DNA from: Pedobacter sp.
Lineage (GTDB): Bacteria; Bacteroidota; Bacteroidia; Sphingobacteriales; Sphingobacteriaceae
Length of the DNA: 6,208 nucleotides
Direction of reading: 5' to 3'
Assembly: GCA_004295885.1 (NCBI GenBank)
Contig: SEDG01000202.1
Span: forward strand, 1-6,208
Shown here: piece after piece, positions 1-5,746 of the stretch
Numbering within the stretch: the first letter of the stretch is position 1
How the letters are laid out: every line of letters begins with the position of its first letter
The notes under the pieces: model-generated
Databases searched by the model: none
Told to the model about the DNA's origin: nothing
The model's input: the letters and a program-made list of their open reading frames with translations, nothing else
Translations under genes and position numbers: made by a program

Positions 1-15
1 TTCGCTCTGAGTGAG

Positions 16-53
16 AAAAAACAAAAAATCCCTCAACTTTCGTTAAGGGATTT
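16..53 (-). terminator. Intrinsic terminator of carB
   Basis: Read on the minus strand, an 8-bp arm (53-46) pairs perfectly with 33-26. The stem continues through a G-U wobble (45/34) and three more pairs to a GAAA tetraloop closed by C-G. The stem runs straight into a T-rich tract, TTTTTTGTTTTTT (28-16). It begins 32 nt past the carB stop codon. On the plus strand the stem is not followed by a T tract, so it should act on carB and not on a gene entering from the left. Confidence 0.88.
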
Positions 54-85
54 ATCATCCTTATTCTTTGCTCTTATTCGTTTTT

Positions 86-2983
86 CTACTTAGACAAATA
101 CATCGATTTATCTTTGTACAACTTACGGAAATATGGGTCTTCTAAGTCTTTGATGAAACGGATTGATTCTCCTGTAGATTTCATTTCTGGACCTAGTTCT
201 TTTGTCACTTCAGGGAATTTATCGAAAGAGAAAACAGGTTCTTTAATCGCATATCCTTTTAGCTTGCGAACAATGGTGAAGTCTTTTAATTTATTTACAC
301 CTAACATAATTCTCGCTGCGATGTTGATGTAAGGCACATCATAAGCTTTCGCAATGAAAGGAACGGTACGAGATGCTCTCGGGTTGGCCTCAATTACATA
401 TACTTTATCGTTTTTAACTGCAAACTGGATGTTCAACAATCCAATTACATTTAAAGCTTTTGCAATTTTCTTAGAGTAAATTTCCATATCTGCAATTACT
501 TTTTCAGACAAGCTAAATGGTGGTAAAACTGCAAATGAATCTCCAGAGTGGATACCTGCAGGCTCGATGTGTTCCATTAAACCAACGATATGGCAGTCAG
601 TTCCATCAGAAATTGAGTCTGATTCTGTCTCCTCTGCCCTATCTAAAAAGTGGTCGATAAGTACGCGATTTCCTGGTAAATCTCCCAACAATTTAACCAC
701 TGCTTTTTCTAAATCCTCATCGTTAATTACAATGCTCATTCCTTGTCCGCCTAAAACGTAACTCGGACGAACCAAAACCGGGTAACCAACTTCGTTTGCA
801 ACTACGATTGCCTCTTCAGCATTTTCCGCAACTCCGTATCTTGGATAAGGAATATCTAGTTCTTTTAACAAATCTGAGAAACGGCCACGGTCTTCGGCAA
901 CATCCATATCGTTGTAAGCAGTACCGATAATTTTAATGTTGTTTTCGTGAAGTTTTTCAGCCATTTTAAGTGCTGTTTGTCCACCCAACTGTACAATTAC
1001 ACCGATTGGATTTTCAAGCTCGATAATCTCACGTACGTGTTCCCAAAAAACTGGCTCGAAGTATAATTTATCGGCCATGTTAAAGTCTGTAGAAACCGTT
1101 TCTGGATTACAGTTAATCATGATGGCTTCGAAACCGCTTTCTTTTGCCGCCAATAAACCGTGTACACAAGAATAATCGAATTCTATACCTTGTCCGATTC
1201 TATTTGGACCAGAACCTAAAACAATAACTTTTTTCTTGTCAGACACGATTGATTCGTTCGAACCTAATTCATCGCCATCTGAAAGTATCTCATTGCCAAC
1301 CAAAGAAATTTGGATTGGAGATTCTTCGAAAGTTGAGTAGAAATATGGTGTTTGCGCTGCAAATTCTGCTGCACAAGTATCAACCATTTTATAAACGCGT
1401 TTAATGCCTAATTCTTTTCTGCGGTTGTAAACATCATCTTCGGTAACATTAGACAAGATATAGGCAATTTGTATGTCAGAGAACCCTTTTTGTTTTAAAT
1501 TAAAGAAGAAATCTCTAGGTATATTATTTAACGAATAACGTTTTAATTCTATTTCTAGATTTACCAATTCTTGAATTTGAGACAAGAACCATTTATCGAT
1601 TTTGGTTACTTTACGAATAGATTCTAAAGGAACACCCATGCTCATTGCATCTTTAATTAGGAACAAACGGTTCCAGCTTGGATGCTCTAAGCCATGCATA
1701 ATCTCTTCGATATTTCTTTTCTGTCTGCCGTCTGCACCTAAACCAGCCCTTCCAATTTCTAAACTCTGACAAGCTTTTTGTAAGGCTTCGATAAAGCTAC
1801 GGCCGATTGCCATTACCTCACCTACAGATTTCATCTGCAAGCCAAGTTCTGTATTAGCGCCTTTAAATTTATCGAAATTCCAACGAGGAACTTTTACGAT
1901 AACGTAATCTAAAGTAGGCTCAAAATATGCTGAAGTTGTTTTAGTAATTTGATTTTCAATCTCATCTAAGTTGTAACCAATTGCCAGTTTAGCAGCAATT
2001 TTTGCAATTGGATAACCAGTTGCTTTACTTGCTAACGCTGATGAGCGAGAAACACGGGGATTGATTTCGATAGCGATAATATCATCGTTATCTGGATTTA
2101 CCGAGAACTGAACATTACATCCGCCAGCAAAATTACCAATGGCACGCATCATTTTTATTGCCTGATTACGCATATCTTGGTAACAACGGTCGGATAAAGT
2201 CATTGCAGGAGCTACAGTAATTGAATCTCCGGTATGAATACCCATTGGGTCGAAGTTTTCGATTGAACAGATGATGATTACGTTATCATTTCCATCTCTC
2301 AAAAGCTCTAACTCGTACTCTTTCCATCCCAAAACAGCTTTTTCTACTAAAACTTCATGAGTTGGTGAAGCTTCTAAACCACGTTTTAATGCCGCGTCAA
2401 ATTCTTCTTTTTTATGTACAAAACCGCCACCAGAACCACCTAAGGTATATGATGGGCGAATTACCAATGGGAAGCCTATCTCTTGAGCGGCTTCTTTACC
2501 TTCTAAGAATGAGTTTGCAATTTTTGAGGGTGCAACGCCCACGCCAATATCAACCATTAACTGGCGGAAAGATTCCCTGTTTTCAGTTTTCTCGATTGCG
2601 GCAACATCAACACCAATGATTTTTACACCGTGTGCTTTCCAAATACCACGTTCTTCTGCATCAACACAAAGATTTAAAGCTGTTTGACCACCCATTGTTG
2701 GCAATACAGCATCAATTTTAGGCAGGTTTGGATTTGTTGCGTGGTCAATTAAAATTTGCTCAATCGAATCTAAGGTTAAAGGCAACAAGTAAACATGGTC
2801 ACCAATAACTTTATCTGTCATGATTGTTGCAGGATTCGAATTGATGATTGAAACCGTAATTCCCTCGTCTTTTAGAGAAAGGGCGGCTTGAGAACCAGCG
2901 TAATCAAATTCGCAAGCTTGACCAATGATAATAGGTCCTGATCCGATAATAAGTACTGAGCGTATAGAGAGATCTTTAGGCAT
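86..2983 (-). CDS. carB: Carbamoyl-phosphate synthase large subunit, short form without the allosteric domain
   Basis: This cytoplasmic enzyme makes carbamoyl phosphate from bicarbonate, two ATP and ammonia channelled from the glutaminase subunit CarA; the product feeds pyrimidine and arginine synthesis. The 965 residues show the duplicated architecture. The first half has GSGPIIIGQ (14-22), RPSYTLGGSGGG (176-187) and ATP/metal ligands Q292, E306, N308 and R310. A helical linker domain covers about 400-550. The second half has GSGPNRIGQGIEFDY (590-604), RPSYVLGGQGM (739-749) and ligands Q853, E865 and N867. The protein stops about 30 residues after GPEMKSTGE (931-939), so the roughly 130-residue MGS-like domain that binds UMP, IMP and ornithine in the 1073-residue E. 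coli enzyme is absent. I recall the short form as usual in Bacteroidota. An acidic insert sits near 560-582. The start MPKDLSIRSVLIIGSGP aligns with E. coli MPKRTDIKSILILGAGP; no Shine-Dalgarno is visible. carA is not adjacent. Confidence 0.97.
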   Translation of the reverse strand: MPKDLSIRSVLIIGSGPIIIGQACEFDYAGSQAALSLKDEGITVSIINSNPATIMTDKVIGDHVYLLPLTLDSIEQILIDHATNPNLPKIDAVLPTMGGQTALNLCVDAEERGIWKAHGVKIIGVDVAAIEKTENRESFRQLMVDIGVGVAPSKIANSFLEGKEAAQEIGFPLVIRPSYTLGGSGGGFVHKKEEFDAALKRGLEASPTHEVLVEKAVLGWKEYELELLRDGNDNVIIICSIENFDPMGIHTGDSITVAPAMTLSDRCYQDMRNQAIKMMRAIGNFAGGCNVQFSVNPDNDDIIAIEINPRVSRSSALASKATGYPIAKIAAKLAIGYNLDEIENQITKTTSAYFEPTLDYVIVKVPRWNFDKFKGANTELGLQMKSVGEVMAIGRSFIEALQKACQSLEIGRAGLGADGRQKRNIEEIMHGLEHPSWNRLFLIKDAMSMGVPLESIRKVTKIDKWFLSQIQELVNLEIELKRYSLNNIPRDFFFNLKQKGFSDIQIAYILSNVTEDDVYNRRKELGIKRVYKMVDTCAAEFAAQTPYFYSTFEESPIQISLVGNEILSDGDELGSNESIVSDKKKVIVLGSGPNRIGQGIEFDYSCVHGLLAAKESGFEAIMINCNPETVSTDFNMADKLYFEPVFWEHVREIIELENPIGVIVQLGGQTALKMAEKLHENNIKIIGTAYNDMDVAEDRGRFSDLLKELDIPYPRYGVAENAEEAIVVANEVGYPVLVRPSYVLGGQGMSIVINDEDLEKAVVKLLGDLPGNRVLIDHFLDRAEETESDSISDGTDCHIVGLMEHIEPAGIHSGDSFAVLPPFSLSEKVIADMEIYSKKIAKALNVIGLLNIQFAVKNDKVYVIEANPRASRTVPFIAKAYDVPYINIAARIMLGVNKLKDFTIVRKLKGYAIKEPVFSFDKFPEVTKELGPEMKSTGESIRFIKDLEDPYFRKLYKDKSMYLSK

Positions 2984-3013
2984 TGTGGGTTTTTAAAAAA
3001 GTCTAAAGTAAAA

Positions 3014-3028
3014 AGTCAAATTTTGACT
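3014..3028 (-). promoter_or_regulatory. Small palindrome in the carB leader
   Basis: AGTCAAA and TTTGACT flank a single central base, a 15-nt perfect interrupted palindrome 31 nt before the carB start codon. On the minus strand it is followed by TTTTTACTTT, so as RNA it resembles a weak AU-rich terminator. It could equally be a DNA operator or chance in AT-rich sequence. Confidence 0.3.
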
Positions 3029-3031
3029 AAT

Positions 3032-3077
3032 AGCTGGGAGAAATCCTTGCTACGATGTATTAAAAACTCCCACAGCT
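3032..3077 (-). promoter_or_regulatory. Inverted repeat in the carB 5' leader
   Basis: AGCTGGGAG (3032-3040) pairs with CTCCCACAGCT (3067-3077) over 9 bp with a 2-nt bulge, enclosing a 26-nt loop. It lies between the predicted carB transcription start (near 3082) and the start codon, so it would form in the leader RNA. The GC-rich arms stand out from the AT-rich surroundings. A control role for carB is inference; no known riboswitch or PyrR-type binding loop was recognised. Confidence 0.4.
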
Positions 3078-3088
3078 CTGTCGGGATG

Positions 3089-3096
3089 CAAAGATA
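3089..3096 (-). promoter_or_regulatory. Predicted Bacteroidota -7 box for carB
   Basis: On the minus strand the sequence reads TATCTTTG followed by C, an exact match to the TAnnTTTG -7 element of the Bacteroidota primary sigma factor. The -33 region has only a T-run (CTTTTTT) and no clear TTTG. Transcription would start near 3082, giving a leader of about 100 nt. The box lies between the upstream gene's terminator and carB, as expected for a separate transcription unit. Confidence 0.55.
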
Positions 3097-3141
3097 GGTT
3101 TTTGAATAGAAAAAAGTTTGAATTTTTTGAAATTTATTGCA

Positions 3142-3166
3142 CAAAAAAGAGGACATATAGTCCTCT
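3142..3166 (-). terminator. Intrinsic terminator of the small secreted protein gene
   Basis: AGAGGAC (3148-3154) and GTCCTCT (3160-3166) form a perfect 7-bp stem with a 5-nt loop. On the minus strand it is followed directly by TTTTTGT. It lies 26 nt after the stop codon of the 3192-3509 gene and before the carB promoter box, separating the two minus-strand genes. Confidence 0.8.
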
Positions 3167-3191
3167 CTTAATTTTAACACACACAATATTT

Positions 3192-3509
3192 CTATTGTAA
3201 TAACTTTATTTCTCCAATATCTGTTGTTGCGCTATCTGTAACGGCAACGTTTTCTACTGAGGCATCTTTATAAGGGGCATTCGCTTTAACCCAAACGGTA
3301 TAAGTTCCTTTTTTCACTTTACTGAATACAAAAGCGCCATTACTTATGGTACTTCTTAACGTATCAGGACCTGCAACCGCAACAACTTCCTTAGCGCCTT
3401 CTGCAGGTGTAACTTTCCCTTGTATGCCACCCTCCTTAATTGAGCCAAATGCAAACAATCCTAATGATAAACCTGCAACAGCCAAAACTCCTAAACTCGC
3501 TCTTTTCAT
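3192..3509 (-). CDS. Small secreted protein with a carboxypeptidase-regulatory-like domain
   Basis: The 105-residue product starts with a signal peptide (MKR, then a hydrophobic stretch of residues 5-22) with no lipobox cysteine, so export to the periplasm or beyond is expected. The rest, about residues 28-104, is one beta-sandwich resembling the carboxypeptidase regulatory-like (transthyretin-like) fold: a GxV strand (GGIQGKV, 27-33), a GAFVFSKVKKGTYTVWV core (58-74) with the typical G-x-F-x-F and G-T-Y-T signatures, and a closing IGEIKL strand (98-103). In this phylum the domain is often the N-terminal plug extension of TonB-dependent receptors; here it stands alone with no catalytic part. 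A structural or binding role is inferred and the partner is unknown. The gene has its own promoter-like box and terminator and is divergent from the lipoprotein gene at 3695. The ATG at 3507-3509 gives a well-formed signal peptide. Confidence 0.78.
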   Translation of the reverse strand: MKRASLGVLAVAGLSLGLFAFGSIKEGGIQGKVTPAEGAKEVVAVAGPDTLRSTISNGAFVFSKVKKGTYTVWVKANAPYKDASVENVAVTDSATTDIGEIKLLQ

Positions 3510-3590
3510 AACGTAAATTTTTAGTTTAACTTCTATTAATTTAAGCGTAATTCTTTTCCATCCGTATAGTATTTAATAGGCACTGATGTA

Positions 3591-3598
3591 CAAAATTA
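3591..3598 (-). promoter_or_regulatory. Predicted -7 box for the small secreted protein gene
   Basis: The minus strand reads TAATTTTG, an exact TAnnTTTG match, 82 nt upstream of the start codon at 3509. No clear TTTG -33 element is seen; the spacing region holds a T-run. The start would lie near 3584 with a leader of about 75 nt. It sits in the 185-bp divergent intergenic region, where I found no equally good box for the plus-strand gene. Confidence 0.4.
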
Positions 3599-3694
3599 AA
3601 CACAGTAATAAAAAAATTGTTTTTGTTGATTTTATTTTTTGAAAATGAAGACAGCGCATAAAAAACTTTTTAAACTATTGTTTGTTATGGCTTT

Positions 3695-4216
3695 ATGAAA
3701 AAATTAATTCTATCATTCGTTGTAATTTCCAGCATTATTGCAGGGTGTGCAACTGTACAGTCAATCATTAAATCTACCTTTCCATACACATCAAGTTTAA
3801 TTATCCCTGCGAGCTCAAAAACAAATACCCCATTAAGTGCTACGAGCTCAGCAAGCAGTTTTGACCAGATTTTTGGCAATCAAAACGGCGCTAACTATAT
3901 AAAGGAAGTTAGGGTAGCGTCTGTTAGATTAGATGCAAGTAACCCAACAAACCAAAATTTGGGAGTATTTAAATCGGTTAAAGTATTTTTAGTTAGCGGA
4001 ACCGGCGCCGAAGTCATGGTTGCGTCACGAAATGATGTATCTGAAAATATTGGCAACAATCTTGTACTAGATATAGATAACTCACGTTTTGTAGATGAAT
4101 ATGTGAAAGGGAATAATTTGAGGGTGAGAATGGAGTACAGCTTGAGAACTAGTTTATCAAGTGACGTGAGCGTAAGGGCTTCGATTAATTTTAATTCGAC
4201 GCCGAATACTAATTAG
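3695..4216 (+). CDS. Putative lipoprotein of unknown function
   Basis: The 173-residue protein begins with a lipoprotein signal peptide: KK, a hydrophobic segment, and the lipobox IAGC with the lipidated cysteine at residue 18. No acidic run follows the cysteine, so the Bacteroidota surface-export signal is not apparent and location in the inner leaflet of the outer membrane is as likely. Residues 30-65 are rich in Ser, Thr and Asn, probably a flexible tether. Residues 69-167 alternate hydrophobic and polar positions (VRVASVRLDA, FKSVKVFLV, LVLDID, LRVRMEYSL, VSVRASINF), suggesting a single beta-sandwich. It resembles small uncharacterised lipoproteins I associate with Bacteroidota, but I cannot name a family. 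No catalytic motif is visible. The gene is monocistronic, ended by hairpins at 4227-4308. Its promoter is unclear: TATTGTTTG at 3676-3684 has one base too many between TA and TTTG. Confidence 0.8.
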   Translation: MKKLILSFVVISSIIAGCATVQSIIKSTFPYTSSLIIPASSKTNTPLSATSSASSFDQIFGNQNGANYIKEVRVASVRLDASNPTNQNLGVFKSVKVFLVSGTGAEVMVASRNDVSENIGNNLVLDIDNSRFVDEYVKGNNLRVRMEYSLRTSLSSDVSVRASINFNSTPNTN

Positions 4217-4226
4217 ATTAAAAATT

Positions 4227-4250
4227 TCCTCAACAAGTTTGAGGATTCTT
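4227..4250 (+). terminator. First, weaker hairpin after the lipoprotein gene
   Basis: TCCTCAA (4227-4233) and TTGAGGA (4239-4245) form a perfect 7-bp stem with a 5-nt loop, starting 10 nt after the stop codon. Only TTCTT follows on the plus strand, while the minus strand has AAATTTTT after the stem. It may be a weak or bidirectional terminator, or a 3'-end stabilising hairpin. Confidence 0.5.
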
Positions 4251-4274
4251 CATAAATAGTTTGTTTGGTTTATT

Positions 4275-4308
4275 GTCCGGTAGGGGTTGTTCCCTATCGG
4301 ACTTTTTT
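4275..4308 (+). terminator. Strong intrinsic terminator after the lipoprotein gene
   Basis: GTCCGGTAGGG (4275-4285) pairs with CCCTATCGGAC (4292-4302) over 11 bp, including one G-U wobble, around a 6-nt loop. Six T follow immediately (4303-4308). The minus strand lacks a T tract. This is the clearest terminator in the window and insulates the 4408 gene from the lipoprotein gene. Confidence 0.92.
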
Positions 4309-4330
4309 GTTTAAAGAGATTTTAAGTCAA

Positions 4331-4367
4331 AGCAAATTTATTTCATATCTTATGGAATAAATTTGCT
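4331..4367. repeat. Near-perfect 17-bp inverted repeat with a 3-nt loop
   Basis: AGCAAATTTATTTCATA (4331-4347) pairs with TATGGAATAAATTTGCT (4351-4367) along all 17 positions, with a single G-T wobble (4343/4355) and a TCT loop. Neither side has a proper T tract, so it is not a standard terminator, and a good one already ends at 4308. It lies 40 bp before the start codon of the 4408 gene, and its right arm contains the TTTG that would serve as that gene's -33 element. An operator-type dyad, a remnant of a small repeat, or an RNA structure are all possible. Confidence 0.75.
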
Positions 4368-4393
4368 GGCTGCATCAATATAAGGATCGTTTG
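4362..4393 (+). promoter_or_regulatory. Possible promoter of the 4408 gene
   Basis: TTTG (4362-4365), 20 nt, then ATCGTTTG (4386-4393) fits the Bacteroidota -33/-7 layout, except that the -7 box has AT where TA is expected. Transcription would start near 4400, leaving only a few nucleotides of leader before the ATG at 4408. The -33 element lies inside the right arm of the inverted repeat. Confidence 0.3.
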
Positions 4394-4407
4394 CCCAATA
4401 AGACTTA

Positions 4408-5076
4408 ATGCGAAAACTTATATTTTTACAACTAATATTTTTTTCCTTCTATTTTCAATGCTTTAGCCAAGTTAAAACACTTTTCAAGGCTTGGTATGGG
4501 AAGGATTTAAATTATATTAGAATTGATTCTAATCGGGTATATTTTGAAATATCTGGCAATTTCACTCAAGAAAAGCGGTATTTAATATCCGGCGACACTT
4601 TACGTCTGTACGACAAATACACCTCTTCACGAGATAATTATGCTAAATATCACATTGATAATTTTGACTTTCTTATCAGGACACTGAAGCCAAACAAATT
4701 AATTTTGATGCCCCTTGATTCAAATGCGAAAGAGCTTTCAAAAGGAAAGGATATACTAGAATATAATGACCGAAATAACATTTTAGACAGAAATTTTAAG
4801 TTCAATCAATTAAAATATAAACTTTATGGAGGTGGCTGGGGATGGTGGGATATTTCGATGCTAATTGATAACAAAAAGAATTTTCAGTACATAGATAAAA
4901 GTAATAGTAACAATCCTTTGTATTATTATGGCAAGCTGCCAGATGAAAAATATAATGAATTAATTAGGCTATTAAAATCTTCCCAAATCGATAAACTGCA
5001 AAATTTTGAGCAACACGTTTACGATGTTCCTGAGACTACGCTAGAAATTGCCTTCCAAATAAAGTTTAAACCTTAA
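4408..5076 (+). CDS. Secreted protein of unknown function, AT-rich
   Basis: The 222-residue protein has an N-terminal signal peptide (MRK followed by an aromatic hydrophobic stretch, residues 4-18), with likely cleavage after CFS, before Gln21, a common Bacteroidota pattern. The cysteine at 18 follows Gln and is not a lipobox. Residues 25-110 look like beta strands (NYIRIDSNRVYFEIS, RYLISGDTLRLYD, KLILMPLD). Residues 146-217 (a WGWWDISMLIDN strand, a YYYGKLPDEKYNELIRLL helix region, then VYDVPETTLEI) recall the DUF6438-type domain, but this is from memory and weak. If so, the protein ends earlier than I would expect; no frame past 5076 restores it. No catalytic residues are evident. An in-frame stop at 4399-4401 makes the ATG at 4408 the first possible start. 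Three 60-base lines I counted run 23-30% G+C. It ends 46 bp before pnuC; a functional link to pnuC is not shown. Confidence 0.75.
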   Translation: MRKLIFLQLIFFSFYFQCFSQVKTLFKAWYGKDLNYIRIDSNRVYFEISGNFTQEKRYLISGDTLRLYDKYTSSRDNYAKYHIDNFDFLIRTLKPNKLILMPLDSNAKELSKGKDILEYNDRNNILDRNFKFNQLKYKLYGGGWGWWDISMLIDNKKNFQYIDKSNSNNPLYYYGKLPDEKYNELIRLLKSSQIDKLQNFEQHVYDVPETTLEIAFQIKFKP

Positions 5077-5084
5077 CTATAATA

Positions 5085-5118
5085 TTTGCACGAATTATTA
5101 AACCTATTTATAAATTTG
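5085..5118 (+). promoter_or_regulatory. Possible promoter of pnuC, nearly leaderless
   Basis: TTTG (5085-5088), 22 nt, then TAAATTTG (5111-5118), an exact TAnnTTTG box. The box ends only 4 nt before the pnuC ATG, so transcription would start at or within a few bases of the start codon. An alternative is the imperfect TAATATTTG at 5080-5088 used as a -7 box, giving a leader of about 28 nt, or read-through from the 4408 gene, since no terminator is seen between them. Confidence 0.3.
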
Positions 5119-5122
5119 AAAC

Positions 5123-5746
5123 ATGTTATTACTAGCAAGCGGATTTAGCGAAAGTTTAAAACAATTTCTATTTGGAACTGGTTGGCTAGAGTGGTGTGGC
5201 GTATTTACAGGGATATTATGTGTTTGGTTGGCTGCTAAAAACAACATTTGGAACTGGCCAATTGCTTGCATTAGTGTAATCATTTATGTTTTTATCTTTT
5301 TCGAGGGAAGGCTTTATGCCGATGCAGGTTTACAAATTTATTTCTTGGTTACGAATATTTATGGATGGTATTACTGGAGTAAACAAAAAGATAATCCAAC
5401 ATTAGAGCGGCCAATCATAAATATTACAAAAAATGAAATTATTTTGTCCGTTATCGGAGTTATAGTATTTACCCTAGCACTTGGCTTTACTTTATTTCAT
5501 AAAACTAATGCTTCATTTCCATTTACTGATAGCTTTTGTACTGCCTGCAGTTTAATTGCACAGGTATTTTTAGCTAGGCGTGTTATCCAAAATTGGTTAA
5601 TCTGGATTTTCGTTGATATAATCTATGTGAGTGTTTATTTCTCCAAAGACTTATATGCAACAGGGTTGATGTACGCCTTATATATCGGCATTGCCACAAT
5701 GGGCTATTTAGATTGGAGAAAAATTTATCGTGAACAAAGCAATTAA
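5123..5746 (+). CDS. pnuC: PnuC-family vitamin transporter, probably nicotinamide riboside
   Basis: PnuC proteins are inner-membrane facilitators for vitamins; uptake is driven by phosphorylation of the substrate inside the cell. The 207 residues give seven membrane segments, about 21-38, 44-60, 66-85, 105-125, 133-150, 157-174 and 178-197, the expected PnuC layout. Family signatures are GWLEWCGVFTGILCVWLAAKNN (20-41, key residues W21, W24, G26, G30, W35, N40), NWPIACISVIIY (44-55), LYADAGLQIYFLVTNIYGWYYW (64-85, key residues Y65, D67, Q71, N78, G81, W82, W85) and QNWLIWIFVD (156-165) with its tryptophan pair. The ATG is forced: an in-frame TGA (5117-5119) lies just upstream and no other start precedes the first helix. 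Bacteroidota also carry PnuT, a close homologue for thiamine, normally beside thiamine genes and a TPP riboswitch. Here the overlapping ribosylnicotinamide kinase and the absence of a riboswitch favour nicotinamide riboside. Confidence 0.93.
   Translation: MLLLASGFSESLKQFLFGTGWLEWCGVFTGILCVWLAAKNNIWNWPIACISVIIYVFIFFEGRLYADAGLQIYFLVTNIYGWYYWSKQKDNPTLERPIINITKNEIILSVIGVIVFTLALGFTLFHKTNASFPFTDSFCTACSLIAQVFLARRVIQNWLIWIFVDIIYVSVYFSKDLYATGLMYALYIGIATMGYLDWRKIYREQSN

Noticed and set aside
1..15. CTGAG-like bases at the left edge that recall a thiamine riboswitch core
   Set aside because: The other conserved thiamine riboswitch segments are missing and the adjoining sequence is fully explained by the carB terminator.
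114..761. Plus-strand open frames at 114-332 and 567-761 inside carB
   Set aside because: They lie antisense to conserved CarB sequence, have no signal or domain features, and are explained by the carB codon pattern.
2362..2619. Plus-strand 85-codon open frame inside carB
   Set aside because: Antisense to the first ATP-grasp region of CarB; its low-complexity, Gln- and Arg-rich C-terminal half is typical of a shadow frame.
3183..3198. ACAATA/TATTGT dyad over the stop codon of the 3192-3509 gene
   Set aside because: Only six AT-rich pairs, no T tract, and a much better terminator lies a few bases downstream.
3685..3879. Minus-strand 64-codon frame over the lipoprotein signal peptide
   Set aside because: It overlaps a convincing lipoprotein gene and has no recognisable features of its own.
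5077..5122. Riboswitch upstream of pnuC
   Set aside because: The gap is 46 nt, too short for a TPP or NAD riboswitch, and holds no recognisable core.
5040..5122. Frameshift truncating the 4408 gene
   Set aside because: Both alternative frames meet stops within a few codons around 5045-5075 and the following sequence is not protein-like, so a simple indel does not extend the protein.
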